Assembly (NCBI GenBank): GCA_947168655.1
Contig: CAMVMU010000001.1
Coordinates: 1 to 64,000, forward strand
Direction of reading: 5' to 3'
Length of the DNA: 64,000 nucleotides
From: an uncultured Oscillospiraceae bacterium
Lineage (GTDB): Bacteria; Bacillota; Clostridia; Oscillospirales; Oscillospiraceae
Both the position numbers and the translations under genes were made by a program. Positions within the stretch are counted from its first letter, which is position 1. Each line of letters starts with the position of its first letter. The notes under the pieces were generated by a model. The model ran no database searches. It was not told where the DNA came from and was given only the letters and a program-made list of their open reading frames with translations. Of the stretch, positions 10,082 through 18,940 are shown in pieces.

Positions 10082-10669
10082 TCACTCTTTTGAATCTTCC
10101 AGTTCTTTCAACCGGCGTATCTCTTCCTTGATATCATCCAGTTTCTTATCGTCCTCCGCCCGTTCCTTCCGCCAGGACAGGCTCACCAGCGCGGCAATCA
10201 GCACGATAACCAGAACGGAACCCAACGTGCTCTGCAACAGACGAACCGGCAGGCCCAGATACGGAACGGCAAACGCCATGCGGCCTTTCACAGCAGACAG
10301 GGAAACGGGATCATCCTCGGTGTTGTTTGCATCGCCTTTGGTGACCACATACTCGTCCTCCACACGGACGATGCGGTGGATCACAAGGCTGCTGCCGGAC
10401 TGGTATACCACTACATCACCCTCGGCATAGGACCCTGCTGCACGCACAATGACCAGGTCATTGACGGAAAGCGTGGGTTCCATGCTGCCGGACAGAACCA
10501 CCGAGGCGCCGACGCCAAAAGGCATGGGCAGCGCGTTGCGCATGACGCGGCGAGCGTTGAGGGAATAGACGCTGCCGCCGAGGAACACGCTGAGGAGCAC
10601 AATCAGTACGATGCGATAGATCAGGCGACCGGTTCTTCTGTTTTTATTATCCGGATCAGTCGTCTTCAT
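10082..10669 (-). CDS. sipW: Signal peptidase I, SipW/archaeal-ER type (Ser/His)
   Basis: MKTTDPDNKNRRTGRLIYRIVLIVLLSVFLGGSVYSL...VVLSGSMEPTLSVNDLVIV...VIHRIVRVEDEYVVTKGDANNTEDDPV: SGSMEPT serine box and HR(I/V)V histidine box. Start overlaps the upstream gene by 14 bp. Confidence 0.85.
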   Translation of the reverse strand: MKTTDPDNKNRRTGRLIYRIVLIVLLSVFLGGSVYSLNARRVMRNALPMPFGVGASVVLSGSMEPTLSVNDLVIVRAAGSYAEGDVVVYQSGSSLVIHRIVRVEDEYVVTKGDANNTEDDPVSLSAVKGRMAFAVPYLGLPVRLLQSTLGSVLVIVLIAALVSLSWRKERAEDDKKLDDIKEEIRRLKELEDSKE

Positions 10670-11624
10670 CGGTCTTTTTCCTGTTGCGGCGCATGAGGAA
10701 CAACAGCACGACAATTCCGACCAATGCGGCACCTGCAATGCCGCCCCATAGGTACAGGCGGGCGTTATCACCGGTGGGAACGGGCTCCTCCTCATCCACA
10801 CAGGCCAGTGTACGGATGATGATGTGGAGCGTCAGATCCTCGTCCACTGCCAGATTGCCCAGCATGGTGTCATAGGCGTCGTTGCTGTCCAGCCCATCGC
10901 CATCGAACCGTTCAAAGGGCCAGCGCCAATCCAAGGTGTAGACGTAGTGGCGGCCGGAATCGATCTTGCCATCCTCCCGGTAGCCATCCAGTTCCAGCAC
11001 GTCAGGCCACTCCTCTGCGGAGCCCACCACGTAGCCGCCGGGGCTGCGGCTCAGGCGGCCCTCAATGGGGATCCACAGACCGTTGGTGTTCTCATAGAAC
11101 GCCTCCACGGTGAGGATGTAGTCCAGATTATACTTGCCGTCGTTGGCGAGAGTGAACTCATAGGTCTGCTCCGTGCCGGGGGCAAAGACATTGTCACCTT
11201 TCTCAGAATTAACGGTGATTTCGGCCTGTCCGTTCTTGTAGCTGACGCTGAAAATGTCAATATCCGTCTGCGTCGACCAGACCTGATCCTTGTCGTAGAC
11301 GCTGAAACCGGTCTTATTCTCCGCCAGGCGCACCGGATTCATTCCGCCGCTGCTGGCTGCCAGAAAGACAGGCCTCATCGTTGAGCCATGAGCGGCCGTT
11401 CTGATGAAGTTGCCGTTTTCGTCCACGCGTCCAACTTGTACGGTACCATTGGCAGACCCCTCGGTGAGAGAGATATACGTACCCTTATGGCCTGTGGTGA
11501 AGGTCGTCAGCTGGGAGAACAGCATCGAAATAGAGCATATTTCCAGTACGACCAAAAGCACGACCAGGATCACAAGGCCGGAGCTACGGCCTTTTTGTTT
11601 GCGAAGGGAAGCATAATCATTCAT
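10656..11624 (-). CDS. TasA-like protein with two TM segments and a PTGDN-type C-terminal anchor-like tail
   Basis: MNDYASLRKQKGRSSGLVILVVLLVVLEICSISMLF...TLDWRWPFERFDGDGLDSNDAYDTMLGNLAVDEDLTLHIIIRTLA...EEPVPTGDNARLYLWGGIAGAALVGIVVLLFLMRRNRKK. RBS GGAGGAGCTCGC before ATG 11624. Confidence 0.65.
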   Translation of the reverse strand: MNDYASLRKQKGRSSGLVILVVLLVVLEICSISMLFSQLTTFTTGHKGTYISLTEGSANGTVQVGRVDENGNFIRTAAHGSTMRPVFLAASSGGMNPVRLAENKTGFSVYDKDQVWSTQTDIDIFSVSYKNGQAEITVNSEKGDNVFAPGTEQTYEFTLANDGKYNLDYILTVEAFYENTNGLWIPIEGRLSRSPGGYVVGSAEEWPDVLELDGYREDGKIDSGRHYVYTLDWRWPFERFDGDGLDSNDAYDTMLGNLAVDEDLTLHIIIRTLACVDEEEPVPTGDNARLYLWGGIAGAALVGIVVLLFLMRRNRKKTDEDD

Positions 11625-11712
11625 GCGAGCTCCTCCATTCTGAATGTTGTTTTGCGCTTGCAAATGCCCGCGGGATCCGTGGGGATTTGCAAATACAAAA
11701 CCGGGAAACGGA

Positions 11713-11749
11713 GATTGCCCCCGCCCCGCCACGTTGAGCGGGGGCAATC
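11713..11749 (-). terminator. Intergenic hairpin after the first TasA-like gene (partial terminator or 3' stabiliser)
   Basis: gattgcccccgc / gcgggggcaatc perfect 12-bp stem, 13-nt loop; only a weak T run follows on the minus strand. Confidence 0.55.
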
Positions 11750-11816
11750 CGTTATGACTTGTTCAGCCGTTGATCGACAGAGCGCAGTTCCTTATATGTA
11801 ATAAGGTGTGCTGCAA

Positions 11817-12766
11817 TCAGTCGATCTGGGTAGCGGTGGCAATCAGAGTAGCAGCGATAGTGGTGCTGGCGTTATCGTCAGTGACAACGCCGGCAGCAAC
11901 GTTGCCCAGGTAGGTGTCAGCAGCGTCATACAGTGCAACGTTCTCCTGCTCGAAAGCCCAAGCCCAGGACAGAGTGAACGTGAAGTCCATCTCCTTGTTG
12001 GGATCGAAGTCATAGGACAGCTTGAAGGTGCCGGCATCCTTGTCGGCCTCCAGCTCAAAGTTGCGGCCGCCGGACACGATATTGCCCAGGGCAGTCTCAA
12101 CGATGTTCTTGTAACCCTCGTTGCCGGCAACCTTCTGGATAATGGTAATGGCATCAAAGATGGAGCAGCCCTCGCGGGTCAGGCCATAGGCCTCAGCCTG
12201 AGCAAGGTTGGCAGCGGGCAGATTGTCATACAGGGCGGTTGCGACGTCCAGGGTCTTACCCTTGCCCTCGATGACCATGTTCCACTTGATGGGAGCATAG
12301 TCCTTGTCCAGGGTGAAGGTATCGGTGTAGCCGTAGGTACCGTCATTGGCCTTCACCAGATGGGTATAGTCGGTGTAGGTGCCGGCCTTCAGCACGACGT
12401 CCTCGATGCCGGAGCCTTCCATGGTGTAGCGGGCAGCGACCTCGGGCGTACCCGTTACAGAGCCCACCAGGTTGGCGCCGACCTCTTCGGAGCTGGTGCC
12501 GGGAGCGACAACCTGCTCGCCCTCGACGGAGCTGACGACGCTGTACTCGCCGCCGTCCTCTTTGTAGGCAGCATCGGTTGCAGCATACTTGTCAGCAAAG
12601 GCATTGCCGTCAACGGAAACCAGGACGCCCCACTTGGCGACGCGGGCCTGATCCTCGCCCTCGGCCTTGGTCACGTACTTGGCGAAGGTGCCGGAGATGG
12701 CGCAGGTGGAGATGAGAGTCAGAGCCAGCAGCACGGAAAAGACTCTCATAATGCGGTTCTTCTTCA
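11817..12766 (-). CDS. TasA/camelysin-like secreted protein, candidate major fibre subunit
   Basis: MKKNRIMRVFSVLLALTLISTCAISGTFAKYVTKAEGEDQARVAKWGV...: SipW-type leader ending TFAKY. C-terminal FTFTLSWAWAFEQENVALYDAADTYLGN...ATQID. RBS AGGAGAATTCAGA before ATG 12766. Confidence 0.7.
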
Positions 12767-12901
12767 TTCTGAATTCTCCTTTCATGTTTTGCCGCATGTG
12801 CGGCGGTTTCTTCTTCCCCCCTTGGGTGACACGCAGATCGCAGCTTCCGCGGTGGAAAGCACCGGTCCGCTTCTATCCCCGTCCCACTCCCGGGGGAGAA
12901 T

Positions 12902-12944
12902 GTATTATATTCGCCCCCGTCGTGGCTTGCGGGGGAAGAATACC
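12902..12944 (-). other. Imperfect intergenic hairpin between sipW and the first TasA-like gene
   Basis: gtattatattcgcccccgtcgtggcttgcgggggaagaatac; 6-bp CCCCCG/CGGGGG core with outer gtatt/aatac pairing. Confidence 0.4.
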
Positions 12945-12962
12945 TTTGTTACATGCCGGGGA

Positions 12963-13640
12963 TCACTCGGCCTTGTCCTTCTCCTTGTCGGACTCGGCCT
13001 GTCTGGCCCGGAGCTCCTCCAATTCCTTGAGCAGAGCCTCCGTATCTTCGTTCCTGGCCTTATCGTACTTTTTACGCCGCAGCAGCTCCACGCCCACCAG
13101 AAGCACCAGCGGCACGCCGATACATACGATCAGGCCCGGCGTACTCTGCAGGAACATGGCGACATTGCCGGCGCCGTTGATCTTGCTTTGATAGACGCCG
13201 ATCAAATTTTCAGCCGGAGCCAGGGACGGGTCTTCGGCATTGTTGGCGTCGCCCTTGGTGCGGAAGTGCAGCGTATCGTTCTCGGTGACAAGCTCCACCA
13301 CTCTGTGGGTCAGCACACTGGTGCCGCTGCCGTCCGGGTCAAAGAAGGCAATCACATCGCCCACCTTCACATCCTCAGCGTCCGCCGCCTTGACAATGAT
13401 CAAATCGCCGCTCTTGATGCCGGGATACATGGAGTCCGTCAGGACAATCAGCGGAGAGTATCCTCCAATGGACGGCACCTTACTGGGGTTGACAAGGCCC
13501 TTAACGATCATTGTAATATTGACGATCAGAATCGGGATCAACAGCACACACAGGACAATGCCGATGACTTCGCCGGCACTGAGCTTCTTCTTTTGCTGCT
13601 TTTTTTCCTCATTCTCAATCAAATCTATTTGTTCACTCAT
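12963..13640 (-). CDS. sipW: Signal peptidase I, SipW/archaeal-ER type (Ser/His)
   Basis: MSEQIDLIENEEKKQQKKKLSAGEVIGIVLCVLLIPILIVNI...SPLIVLTDSMYPGIKSGDLIIVKA...VLTHRVVELV...FRTKGDANNAEDPS. RBS AAAGGAGATTTCCGT before ATG 13640. Confidence 0.85.
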   Translation of the reverse strand: MSEQIDLIENEEKKQQKKKLSAGEVIGIVLCVLLIPILIVNITMIVKGLVNPSKVPSIGGYSPLIVLTDSMYPGIKSGDLIIVKAADAEDVKVGDVIAFFDPDGSGTSVLTHRVVELVTENDTLHFRTKGDANNAEDPSLAPAENLIGVYQSKINGAGNVAMFLQSTPGLIVCIGVPLVLLVGVELLRRKKYDKARNEDTEALLKELEELRARQAESDKEKDKAE

Positions 13641-13779
13641 ACGGAAATCTCCTTTAAGAACTGGATCAGCACAGGGTATATCCGACTGGAGTCTGCCCTA
13701 ACACAGTACAGCAGCGGAATAAGATGAAGATCAGCGAAAATGGAAAAGTTTAAACTTCCCCACCTTGATAATCAATCAC

Positions 13780-13808
13780 ATATTAGCATACAAATCACCA
13801 AAATGCAA
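13780..13808 (-). promoter_or_regulatory. Sigma-A-type promoter upstream of the SipW/TasA-like locus
   Basis: Minus strand TTGCAT - 17 nt - TAATAT with extended TG (TATGCTAATAT), inside an AT-rich block upstream of 13640. Confidence 0.6.
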
Positions 13809-13930
13809 GCGAAATTATGAGCTATTTTTGTCGAAAAACACTTCAAATCAGCAATTGTTACAAAAGGATTACAGAATGCTTGTACATTTTATATAATCAA
13901 CTTAAAACGTTTTTTCATTATATCAGCGAT

Positions 13931-13981
13931 GGGGCAAAAATACCGCACCAGGGGGACGCCCTGGTGCGGTATTTTTGCCCC
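13931..13981 (-). terminator. Strong intrinsic (bidirectional-capable) terminator
   Basis: Perfect 23-bp inverted repeat ggggcaaaaataccgcaccaggg-ggacg-ccctggtgcggtatttttgcccc directly after the 13999 gene. Confidence 0.85.
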
Positions 13982-13998
13982 TGTTTTTCCGTCGACGA

Positions 13999-14829
13999 TC
14001 AATGGCAGGCGCAGTAGTTGCGTGCGCTGGTGTAGTCGGTGGGCGTTTCCACCGTGTTGGGCGGGAAAAACTCGCTGACCGGGAAGGCCACGCTGCGGAA
14101 CAGGCCGCAGGGATCCTCCTGATCATTGCTGGGGCAGTCGGTCTGGGGGATGCAGTAGTCGTACACCGGGATCAGCAGCTGGGTATCCCGCTCCAGGCGA
14201 ACCAGAGAGAACTGACCAAGGGTCACGTAGTAGCGGCGTTCATCGCTGTTGTCGAAGACCAGCTCGCCGGAAAAACTCTCCGCGATGAAGGCGGGGATAT
14301 CCGTCAGCGGAACGTCGGTGCCGATGCTGCGATCGGCAATTCGGGTGTCCAGCACGATGGGATCCACGGCCTCCACCACCGCCACGGGAAGATTACTGCG
14401 CATGGCTCCGGGGATATCCAGCTCTTCCAAAACCGTGTCCGACGTGAAGATCTTGGCATTTCCCTCGCTGCCGAAGAGAATGCAGCGCTTGTCGAACACG
14501 CACAGGCCTTCAGCCTCGGTGTAGCGCGGCGCACCGGTGTAGACCTGCAGGTTGACGCGGTAGAAAAACCGCATATCAATAGAGTAAAAGCCCCGGTTAA
14601 AGGTCACCGGCTCCACATCGGTGTAGACATACAGCAGCTCCGCCGTGCCGCCCTTGACCATCTGAGACGTGTTGAGAATATCGCGTGCCTCAGCCGTGGG
14701 ATAAAATCGCAGGTCTTCGACGCAGTCCTTGTCACGGCAGCTGTCAAAGATCTTTCTCGTATGGATACAGACGGACTCGCGGATCTTCTCCAGATCGTCC
14801 ACCGGGCCCGGCATCACATTTTCAGGCAT
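13999..14829 (-). CDS. Conserved hypothetical Cys-containing protein (VCIHTRKIFDSCRDKDC motif)
   Basis: 276-aa ORF, N-terminal SCRDKDCVEDLRFYPT, C-terminal RNYCACH; no enzyme motif recognised. Confidence 0.6.
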   Translation of the reverse strand: MPENVMPGPVDDLEKIRESVCIHTRKIFDSCRDKDCVEDLRFYPTAEARDILNTSQMVKGGTAELLYVYTDVEPVTFNRGFYSIDMRFFYRVNLQVYTGAPRYTEAEGLCVFDKRCILFGSEGNAKIFTSDTVLEELDIPGAMRSNLPVAVVEAVDPIVLDTRIADRSIGTDVPLTDIPAFIAESFSGELVFDNSDERRYYVTLGQFSLVRLERDTQLLIPVYDYCIPQTDCPSNDQEDPCGLFRSVAFPVSEFFPPNTVETPTDYTSARNYCACH

Positions 14830-14909
14830 GTTGTTACCTCCTATGATAAGTAGTGAAAGATGGCCTCTTTCAATCCAGTGTATGCCATGGCGCGGTGAGT
14901 GTGAAAAAA

Positions 14910-14938
14910 GGAGGCTCCGGCAAATCGCCGGGGCCTCC
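14910..14938 (-). terminator. dnaE intrinsic terminator
   Basis: ggaggctccggc-aaatc-gccggggcctcc followed on the minus strand by T6. Confidence 0.75.
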
Positions 14939-14956
14939 TCCCTGTTCAGTCTCGTT

Positions 14957-17900
14957 TTATTTCTCCCTCACTACCACATTTTCGTTCCCCAGCCATTCAC
15001 GGCACTCCTGCAGGAGGGCGGGATGGTAAAGGCACTGTCCGCCCAACAGCTTGCCGGTGTCCGCCACACGGATCTTCACGGGGGTCTCCCCCTCAAACAT
15101 GGTCATCACCAGCTTGATGTGGCGAAATTCCACACTGTCCACGCTGGGGACACGAAGGAAAATGGTTGCAGCGGTCCCCTGGGGAGCCGGTGTTGCCGTC
15201 TCCTCCCCCGGTGCGGTGAGCTGCTTCAGCGGAACAATGCTGTCGCACATGATCTGGGGGGGCTTCTCATCCCGGACAGACAGGCGGCCCTTCACCAGCA
15301 CCGGGGTATTGACCGCCATATAGCTGCCGCTGCTCTCAATGACGCGGTTGAAACAAAGCAGCTCGATGGAGCTGAGCTCATCCTCCACGGTCACGTAGGC
15401 CATGAGGGTGTTGTTCTTGGTGGTGCGGGTCTTGCTGGCGGTGACAATGCCCGCAACGGTGATGTTCTGGCCGTCTGAAAAGCGGGCGGGCCCGTCCTCA
15501 CGGGCAAAATCCTCCATGATATCGTGGATGGAGGCAGCGCCCAGCTTCCGTGCCGAGGCGCGATAATCCGCCATAGGGTGGCCGCTGAGATAGAGGCCCG
15601 TGGTCTCCTTCTCCATAAACATCCGCTCGGTGGCTGAGATCTCCGGGATGTCCGGCAGGTGGATATCGCTGTGGCCGGAGTTGCTGGCGGCGGAGGTCAT
15701 GCCGAAGAAGTCCATCTGGCCCTCCACGTTGTGGCGGCGGCTGTCGGCAATGCTGTCCAGCACCTTTTCATAGACCGCCAGCAGCTGGGAACGTCGGGCG
15801 CCCAGCGAGTCGAAGGCCCCGGCCTTGATGAGGTTTTCCACCGCCCGCTTGTTCATGTCATTGCAGTCGAACATGCGCTGGCAGAAGTCCTGGAAGGAAG
15901 CAAAGAGACCGCCGCTTTCTCTCTCTCGCACCATGGATTGGATAAACCCCCGGCCGATATTCTTAATGGCCACCAAACCGAAGCGGATGCCCCCCTCCTC
16001 CACCGTAAAGCGGTCGTAGGAGCGGTTCACGTCCGGCGGCAGCAGGGGGATCCTGCACTCCCGGCACTCGGCAATATACTCGGCGATCTTGTCGGTGTTG
16101 TCCAGCACGCTGGTCAGCAGGGCCGCCATGTATTCCCGCACGTGGTGACACTTGAACCAGGCGGTCTGATAGGCCACCACGGCGTAGGAAACAGCGTGGG
16201 CCTTGTTGAAGGCGTAGTTGGCAAAGTCGTAGATCTCGTCGTAAATGGACTGGGCCACGTCCTCCGGGATGCCGTTGGCGGCGCAGCCTTTGATATTGCG
16301 GGTGGGATCGCCGTGGAGGAAGGCCCCTCTCTCCTTCTCGATGTCCTTGACCTTTTTCTTGCTCATGGCCCGGCGCACCATATCCGCCTGACCCAGAGAA
16401 TAACCCGCCAGCTGCTGGAAAATCTGAATGACCTGCTCCTGATAGACGATGCAGCCGTAGGTCACGTCCAGAATGGGCTTGAGAGACGGGTGCTTATAGG
16501 AGATCAGCCGGGGATCGTGCTTGCAGGCAATGAACCGGGGAATAGATTCCATGGGGCCGGGGCGGTACAGGGCGATAATAGCGGTGATGTCCTCTATGTT
16601 CTCCGGCTTCAGGCCCAGGCACACCCCGGTCATGCCGGAGGACTCCATCTGAAAGACGCCGGAGGTCTTTCCCTCTTGCAGCATTTTGAACACCGCCGGG
16701 TCGTCCATGGGGATCTGATCCAGGGTGAAATCCGGCTGCCTCCGCTGCACCATCTTCAGCGCATCGTCCAGCACCGTCAGATTCCGCAGGCCCAGAAAGT
16801 CCATCTTCAAAAGCCCCAGTTCCTCCAGGGTGATCATATTGTACTGGCAGACGATGGCCTCATCGTTTCTGGCAAGGGGCACATATTCGTACACCGGCCG
16901 CTTGGTGATCACCACGCCGGCTGCGTGGGTGGAGGCGTGGCGGGGCATGCCCTCCAGCGCCTTGGCGGTGTCAATCAGGCGGTGGATGCGCTCATCGCCC
17001 TCATAGAGATCGCTGAGCTGCCTGGAGAGCTTCAGGGCATCATCCAGGGTGATATGCAACGTGGCGGGCACCAGCTTGGCCACCGCGTCCACCTCGGCGT
17101 AGGTCATGTTCAGAGCACGGCCCACGTCACGGATGGCGCCCCGGGCAGCCATGGTGCCGAAGGTGACGATCTGGGCCACGTGGTCATCGCCGTACTTCCG
17201 GCGCACATAGTCCACTACCTCGCCCCGGCGTGTGTCGCCGAAGTCCATGTCGATATCGGGCATGGACACGCGCTCGGGGTTCAGAAAACGCTCAAAATAG
17301 AGATTATACCGCATGGGGTCGATATCCGTGATATGCAGACAGTAGGACACCATGGAGCCGGCGGCGCTGCCGCGGCCGGGTCCCACGGGGATGCCTGCGC
17401 TTTTGGCATAGCGGACGAAATCAGACACGATGAGGAAATAGTCAGTGAAGCCCATCTTCTCGATCATGTTCAGCTCATAGGCCAGCTGATCACGATACCG
17501 GGGAGTTCCCTCGCCGTACCGCTCGGCAAAACCCTCGTCGCAGAGCTTGCGCAGATAGGTGGGCGAGTCATAGCCCGGGGGCAGCTTGAACTCCGGCAGG
17601 TGGTATTTGCCGAAGGTGAATTCTACCTGGCAGCGGTCGGCAATACGCTGGGTATTCTCCACCGCGTCTGGATAGCCGGAGAACAGCTCCTCCATCTCCT
17701 CCGTGGAGCGGAGGTAGAAGTTCTGCGGCTCATATCGCATGCGGTTCTCGTCATCCACCGTCTTGCCCGTCTGGATACAGAGCAGCACGTCGTGGCTGGC
17801 GGCGTCCTCACGGCGCAGATAGTGGGCGTCGTTGGTGCATACCAGAGGAATGCCCGTCTCCTGATGCATCCGGAGCAGGGCGCGATTCACCGTAGTCTGG

Positions 17901-18442
17901 TCTGCGATGCCGTGGTCCTGCAGCTCCAGATAGAAGTTGCCCTCCCCGAGGATGCTCTGCATCTCCAGAGCGTAGGACCTGGCGCCCTCATAGTCGCCGT
18001 TCAGGATCCGCCGGGGAATCTCACCGGCGAGACAGGCGGACAGACCTATGAGACCCTCGGCATGTTCGCGCAGCAGATCCAGGTCGATGCGAGGCTTGAT
18101 GTAAAAACCCTCCACATATGCCTGGGAGACCATATAGGAGAGATTTCGGTAACCCGTCTCGTTTTCGCAAAGCAGCACCAGATGGCGGGACTCGCTGTCG
18201 TATTCGTGGATCTTGTCGAACCGGGTGCGGCGTGCCACATACACCTCGCAGCCGATGACGGGATGGATCCCCTCGGCCTTGCAGGCGCGGTAAAAGTCGA
18301 TCACGCCGTACATGGCGCCGTGATCGGTGATGGCTACCGCCGTCTGCCCCATGTCCTTGACCAGCTTGGGCAGGTCACGGATGCGGCAGGCGCCGTCCAG
18401 CAAGCTGTATTCCGTATGCACATGGAGGTGTGCAAATGCCAT
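14957..18442 (-). CDS. dnaE: DNA polymerase III subunit alpha (DnaE)
   Basis: MAFAHLHVHTEYSLLDGACRI PHP start; GPGRGSAAGSMVSYCLHITDIDPMRYNLYFERFLNPERVSMPDIDMDFGDTRR. Confidence 0.97.
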   Translation of the reverse strand: MAFAHLHVHTEYSLLDGACRIRDLPKLVKDMGQTAVAITDHGAMYGVIDFYRACKAEGIHPVIGCEVYVARRTRFDKIHEYDSESRHLVLLCENETGYRNLSYMVSQAYVEGFYIKPRIDLDLLREHAEGLIGLSACLAGEIPRRILNGDYEGARSYALEMQSILGEGNFYLELQDHGIADQTTVNRALLRMHQETGIPLVCTNDAHYLRREDAASHDVLLCIQTGKTVDDENRMRYEPQNFYLRSTEEMEELFSGYPDAVENTQRIADRCQVEFTFGKYHLPEFKLPPGYDSPTYLRKLCDEGFAERYGEGTPRYRDQLAYELNMIEKMGFTDYFLIVSDFVRYAKSAGIPVGPGRGSAAGSMVSYCLHITDIDPMRYNLYFERFLNPERVSMPDIDMDFGDTRRGEVVDYVRRKYGDDHVAQIVTFGTMAARGAIRDVGRALNMTYAEVDAVAKLVPATLHITLDDALKLSRQLSDLYEGDERIHRLIDTAKALEGMPRHASTHAAGVVITKRPVYEYVPLARNDEAIVCQYNMITLEELGLLKMDFLGLRNLTVLDDALKMVQRRQPDFTLDQIPMDDPAVFKMLQEGKTSGVFQMESSGMTGVCLGLKPENIEDITAIIALYRPGPMESIPRFIACKHDPRLISYKHPSLKPILDVTYGCIVYQEQVIQIFQQLAGYSLGQADMVRRAMSKKKVKDIEKERGAFLHGDPTRNIKGCAANGIPEDVAQSIYDEIYDFANYAFNKAHAVSYAVVAYQTAWFKCHHVREYMAALLTSVLDNTDKIAEYIAECRECRIPLLPPDVNRSYDRFTVEEGGIRFGLVAIKNIGRGFIQSMVRERESGGLFASFQDFCQRMFDCNDMNKRAVENLIKAGAFDSLGARRSQLLAVYEKVLDSIADSRRHNVEGQMDFFGMTSAASNSGHSDIHLPDIPEISATERMFMEKETTGLYLSGHPMADYRASARKLGAASIHDIMEDFAREDGPARFSDGQNITVAGIVTASKTRTTKNNTLMAYVTVEDELSSIELLCFNRVIESSGSYMAVNTPVLVKGRLSVRDEKPPQIMCDSIVPLKQLTAPGEETATPAPQGTAATIFLRVPSVDSVEFRHIKLVMTMFEGETPVKIRVADTGKLLGGQCLYHPALLQECREWLGNENVVVREK

Positions 18443-18445
18443 GGT

Positions 18446-18895
18446 TTACTCCTTTTCCAGCTCGTCCAGCATATCGCTCAGCAGCTCCACCGCCGAGACA
18501 ATCAATTTGTCACAGTGGGCATCCACGTTCAGCTTCTCCGTCATCTCCGTGCCCTGCAGGTCACCGATGGCCAGCAAATCCCGGCAGTCCAGCTTGCCGA
18601 ACTGCGCGGTGAAACGGCTCTCAAACTCCTTGGTCAGCCGCGTGGCGCGGCGCTTGCCATCCATGCCGTTTTCCGGTGTGTGAGGGTACAGCAGCCCCAG
18701 GATCATCACTGCGGCGCTGACGGTGCCGCACACTCCGCCGTAGCGGACGCCGCCGCCAAAGCCGCTGCCAAGGGCGGCGCACTGATCATCGCTCCAACCG
18801 AGGCGGTCGGAGAAGGCACACAGGACGCTCTGGGCGCAGTTGAGCGTGGTGGCGTGGCAAGCCAGGGCCTTGCGGCAGCGTTCCTCTTTTGTCAT
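18446..18895 (-). CDS. C_GCAxxG_C_C family (redox-type Cys) protein
   Basis: MTKEERCRKALACHATTLNCAQSVLCAF...GSGFGGGVRYGGVCGTVSAAVMILGL. Confidence 0.7.
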   Translation of the reverse strand: MTKEERCRKALACHATTLNCAQSVLCAFSDRLGWSDDQCAALGSGFGGGVRYGGVCGTVSAAVMILGLLYPHTPENGMDGKRRATRLTKEFESRFTAQFGKLDCRDLLAIGDLQGTEMTEKLNVDAHCDKLIVSAVELLSDMLDELEKE

Positions 18896-18940
18896 ATGAT
18901 CTCCTCCTCTGCAGGCTCCATTGGCCGGCACATTCAAATG

